Below, piece after piece: positions 47,001 to 49,178 of a stretch of DNA of 49,178 nucleotides (positions are counted from its first letter, which is position 1; each line of letters begins with the position of its first letter). Position numbers and translations under genes: made by a program. Below the pieces are notes generated by a model, which ran no database searches, was not told where the DNA came from, and worked only from the letters and a program-made list of their open reading frames with translations. Source of the DNA: a virus; IMG/VR virus record IMGVR_UViG_3300037247_001236, positions 1 through 49,178 of that record; one strand, written 5' to 3'.

Positions 47001-49178
47001 CTTGCCGAACTTGATGTCCGGCACACTCTTAGCATCTATGACAACATCCGGTCGGGGGGTAGGCTTGGCTGACGGCGCTTCCGCTTCTGGCTTAGCCAGA
47101 TCCGAGTAGTCCTTTAGCACTTCGGCGGGGACGGGCTTGCCAGCTTTCACGGCATCCTGTACGCCCTTCTTGTGGGCAGCAAGCCATTCTGGCATATTCA
47201 CTAACTCAAACGGGCTCTTGTTGAGAACTGCGTCACGATATTCTTGCCGCGTCATCTTCCACGGCTCTTTCGCCCCTTCGGCAGAAGGGCGGCCCGGCGC
47301 CTCCGGTGGAGCTTCGATCATCGTCGGCGCCGGGCTCGGGGTGGGGGCTTTCTTGGGCGGAGCTTGAACAGCGCGGAGATGTTGCCCAAGATAATACGAA
47401 CTGGAAAGTTCGCCCTCAGCACTTTCTTCCAACCGCGTAAAGCCAGGCAGCTTTCGTCGGCTAAGAATGCTATCGTATATTTCCCGCTTACGGTCTGCTG
47501 GTGTACGTGGATCGTCCAGTGCAGATCGCTCTGCCTTGCTGGCATGCGACAACACTTCACCTTCGGCGGCAAACCCGGTCGTATCCACAGTGCGAGAAAC
47601 GACTTTCTTCCCCGGCTTGCCGAAGGTTTGGGCGTATTCTTTGGTTTCTGACCACCAAGCACCTTCCTGGCGCCCTTGGCGGTAAAGAGTCCGTGCTGGC
47701 TTGGGCGCCGGGACCGGAGGCGCAGTAGCAACCTCCGGCTCCCGAACGCCACGCGCAGCGACTACTTCTTGCCCTTGCCGCCCTTCACGCCTTTCGGCAG
47801 GCTCCGGGCGTACATCACCTTCTTGTCTCGCTTCATCGCCCCGCCGGGGCCGCCCGCGTGCGGTGAGTGAATCGTCGATTTCGGCTTTTTCATCCTTGCC
47901 ACGATCAGGTTCTCCTTTCTTGGTTTCCGGCTTCTGCCGGAGTTTGGTTACGTCAGCCACGGCTTCCTCGGCCGCGATCTTTCTTGTCGGTAAGGGGCGC
48001 TCAGCGCCGGCCGGCTGAGCGCCCGGTCGCCCAGCCACCACCGCGCTCGGGGGCGGCGGGGGGGCTACTTTGGTCACGGCTGGCCCCGCCGGTACTGTGC
48101 CTGGTCGCTGAGCAACCGGCGGGGCTGGAGCCGCGAGTGTTTTCTCTGGGGTGGTCGGCGGCCGAGGACCCGCGATCTGTTGGGGGGCAGGTTCCGGTTT
48201 GGGTTCCGCGCTGGTTCCGGTAGGTTCCGCTCCCATTCTAGGTAGCGCCAGGCCGGTTCCGGTAGGTTCCGGTTTGGGTTCCGCCGCTCTCGGTGGCATC
48301 CAGTCGGGCCGAACGTTCGGAGGTTTGGCCGGCTGTTCTGCCACCCGGAATAGCTTACGTCCCTTCTCTGCACCTCTCGCCTCGGGTCTCTCGTAGCCCA
48401 GGGCCTCGTAGTAGGCTTGCAGGTCGGCAACCGGCGCTCCCGGCGGCAGCGTTCGCTCTCGAACTCCATCCTTGGGCGGCGTCCGCTGGACCTTGGCGAG
48501 TTGCTCTCGGGCGTACTTCGAGAGCGGTTCGACGAGCTTCGGAGCCCCCTGGCCGGTCGGATTGTAGATTTCGGCCTCTTGGCGCTCTACTAGCCGCTGC
48601 TGGTTGGCGGTATCGAGTTCTCGCGACATCGCCGCCCGCTCGCCCTCTACCCGCTCGACCAACTCAGGGCTCGGCTGTGGGGTCGGTATGTTGCGAGGGG
48701 GCGTTCTCTCGAAGGTCGTCTCTTTCGCCTCCGGCTTTGGCTCGGTCGGGGTTGGGCCCGGGCCCTGTTCGGCCGCCTGCTTGGCGCCCTGCTTCGCGAT
48801 CTCCTTCTCGAACCGCTCGGCGTAATACCTGAGCTTGGCCATGTTCGTCGGCGCCTTGCTGCCGCCGATGTTGTGGGCCCATGCGGCCCCGAGCAGCACG
48901 GCCAAGGGTGAGACAGACTCACCAAGCTGCCTGATATTCCCCACCAAGGCCTTTTGGTCGTCGGATTCTGCGATCAGTTGGGCCAGCGAGGATACGACAT
49001 TCGGCGGGACCAGGAGGATGTCCTTGGCCATGTTCGGCCCGGCCGCGAGGGTGTGTACGAGGTAGTCCGTGTTGCTCATCTCCCCGCCGAGCACGGCGGG
49101 TAGGGTCTTCATCCCTTCCCATCCAGCCAGGAATGCGGTCAGGCCGCCAGCTTGTTGTATGCGCTTCCCGAACCTCTT
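44004..49178 (-). CDS. Giant internal virion/polyvalent protein, C-terminal 1,724 residues (continues at 127 of window)
   Basis: In-frame continuation of the 1-934 piece (residue 270 onward; 1,993 in total). Residues about 400-800 are Pro/Glu/Ala/Arg-rich and disordered. 'TLYRQGRQEGAWWSETKEYA' near 790 looks like the start of an ADP-ribosyltransferase-like fold, uncertain. 'WKMTRQEYRDA...GKPVPAEVLKDYSDLA' (about 910-960) is common in phage polyvalent proteins. The last about 800 residues are helical and contain 'RWYLRTNPVRYNLRNALGD' and 'FTPWENTVLRQGLIPFYSW', typical of large internal, membrane-associated ejection proteins. Probably packed in the head and injected with the DNA. The polyvalent assignment is by recall of motifs. 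Confidence 0.85.
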   Translation of the reverse strand, partial: KRFGKRIQQAGGLTAFLAGWEGMKTLPAVLGGEMSNTDYLVHTLAAGPNMAKDILLVPPNVVSSLAQLIAESDDQKALVGNIRQLGESVSPLAVLLGAAWAHNIGGSKAPTNMAKLRYYAERFEKEIAKQGAKQAAEQGPGPTPTEPKPEAKETTFERTPPRNIPTPQPSPELVERVEGERAAMSRELDTANQQRLVERQEAEIYNPTGQGAPKLVEPLSKYAREQLAKVQRTPPKDGVRERTLPPGAPVADLQAYYEALGYERPEARGAEKGRKLFRVAEQPAKPPNVRPDWMPPRAAEPKPEPTGTGLALPRMGAEPTGTSAEPKPEPAPQQIAGPRPPTTPEKTLAAPAPPVAQRPGTVPAGPAVTKVAPPPPPSAVVAGRPGAQPAGAERPLPTRKIAAEEAVADVTKLRQKPETKKGEPDRGKDEKAEIDDSLTARGRPRRGDEARQEGDVRPEPAERREGRQGQEVVAARGVREPEVATAPPVPAPKPARTLYRQGRQEGAWWSETKEYAQTFGKPGKKVVSRTVDTTGFAAEGEVLSHASKAERSALDDPRTPADRKREIYDSILSRRKLPGFTRLEESAEGELSSSYYLGQHLRAVQAPPKKAPTPSPAPTMIEAPPEAPGRPSAEGAKEPWKMTRQEYRDAVLNKSPFELVNMPEWLAAHKKGVQDAVKAGKPVPAEVLKDYSDLAKPEAEAPSAKPTPRPDVVIDAKSVPDIKFGKADVRAQAKKLGLPEASVAAFERRPVAGNTPSAFLKKFIRTVPEFKNDAAFTVKGGKLVFENGGTFKFEPGMFGIDKAALKEGQRVTVDIESFGFKKPKKPILKPSGLGALGAPPPGGAGKEFQLDPAAEGTVGKTIKPAFASVTGPPFQPRPPKPYLDAKRVESPDPAIEGFFKRTARFYGPRDKLRRVVAAVKSGLSERFLTTHGFPKGPESALARDMIRTMPDQARGAVQRSIDDIVRILDGEGNRQALDPAGLDLLSKKVFTDDLIGEAKRAREAGKDAEVRLPKGLTESALIKERTRLDQEIAKVPSVKDALQLHRSLWKEVSGDLAKRGVISEEAAKNQTYVRHFVLDFLQETPGGTGIGRKLQDPFRPYSIERKGTRRDISTDYLNVQVKSLGDIRRHNAIQDLAEAIGKEYAKPRPGTKGGEVIEGYVEWQYKRGNAFYEAKSITEAKIAKLQGDLVADPEFVKAAQVPVSALRDSLVLGGKRKTLYIPEWLANRLDNLPISYEAGKIKSAVNPVTQVVKRWYLRTNPVRYNLRNALGDAERVNAAGRTKAFARVPEGIKMLFDKKGGGLTIGKKTYSAEEVYRKGEELGAYRSSLWHEMGEARKSKEFERFEKVSDAKGFRKVAQAAKWPFQKLSRTGQALQDVTQFREDILRAAVYLDALKDVKAHVETGKPIRHWAGSQAEIHAIAKADPLRAAIRISKETLVDYGDFTPWENTVLRQGLIPFYSWMKKNTTFWPRVVVNAAREGNTARPWLAKVPGAAYGIGKWTARVTAAYGTLQLWNNHNDEYAAREAALPAYLRLRPHVLLPNGGYLGSPTALSDWTEWFGLDRILPDLRRWERNQITTNELLINAAKTEAQEPVNRIYQALNPFLKVPSSLLGMRTFPDVFAPQIYARAFSDKAVGNAVLDVLGGDVRRFLDANKGKRSVQDVLSYYFSGSSYQPLPPEELERRILKALRATTLKRNRRRAKKGKQADVDELRNRLRALRKAG
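49052..49178. repeat. Terminal direct repeat, right copy
   Basis: Identical to bases 1-127; see the left copy. It should be trimmed when the genome is circularised. Confidence 0.95.

Noticed and set aside
1-49178. Temperate phage with integrase
   Set aside because: No tyrosine or serine recombinase motif was seen; the parS-type site and RHH switch leave a plasmid-like prophage possible but unproven.

Overview
The window is a complete tailed-phage genome assembled as a circle. Bases 1-127 recur exactly at 49052-49178, and the reading frame open at the left edge (minus strand, from 934) continues in frame into the one open at the right edge (44004-49178). Collapsing the overlap gives a circle of 49,051 bp and a single 1,993-residue gene across the junction. 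The DNA is GC-rich. All recognisable genes but one lie on the minus strand, so the map reads right to left. The virion module is podovirus-like (T7-like order): portal, scaffold, capsid, tail adaptor, tail nozzle and large internal virion proteins, with no tape measure, sheath or baseplate genes. The host is unknown. Lipoproteins and a candidate one-piece spanin suggest a Gram-negative-type envelope, and the perfect parS-type palindrome suggests a host using the common ParB system.

Layout in transcription order on the minus strand. (1) About 38.8-26.2 kb is the early region: a ribbon-helix-helix (RHH) protein behind a promoter, an SMC/RecF-like ATPase, a YqaJ-like exonuclease, a putative annealing protein, a putative replication initiator carrying seven 12-bp iteron-like repeats, many zinc-ribbon and small membrane microproteins, DnaB helicase, RusA resolvase and a DUF5131 protein. 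(2) About 26.3 kb is a divergent switch: the only plus-strand gene, an RHH repressor candidate with a predicted leaderless transcript, faces a minus-strand operon encoding a lytic transglycosylase-type endolysin. (3) About 25.4-17.5 kb holds small conserved phage proteins, an orphan DNA methyltransferase and structured intergenic RNA candidates. (4) About 17.5-0 kb holds terminase, two tandem paralogues, a parS-type site with a strong promoter, then portal to internal virion proteins. (5) Across the junction (49.1-38.9 kb) come the giant ejection/polyvalent protein, a lysis cassette (membrane proteins, lipoprotein, u-spanin-like protein) and accessory virion proteins including two DNRLRE-type proteins.

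No DNA or RNA polymerase, primase or integrase was recognised, so replication and transcription probably depend on the host. Five sigma70-like promoters share a GGTG-TAC-type spacer/-10 junction and look like one regulon. The most unusual items are the parS-type palindrome without a phage parB, the iteron array inside the initiator gene, the shared promoter/operator family with the leaderless repressor, and a recurring branched RNA-like element between small genes.
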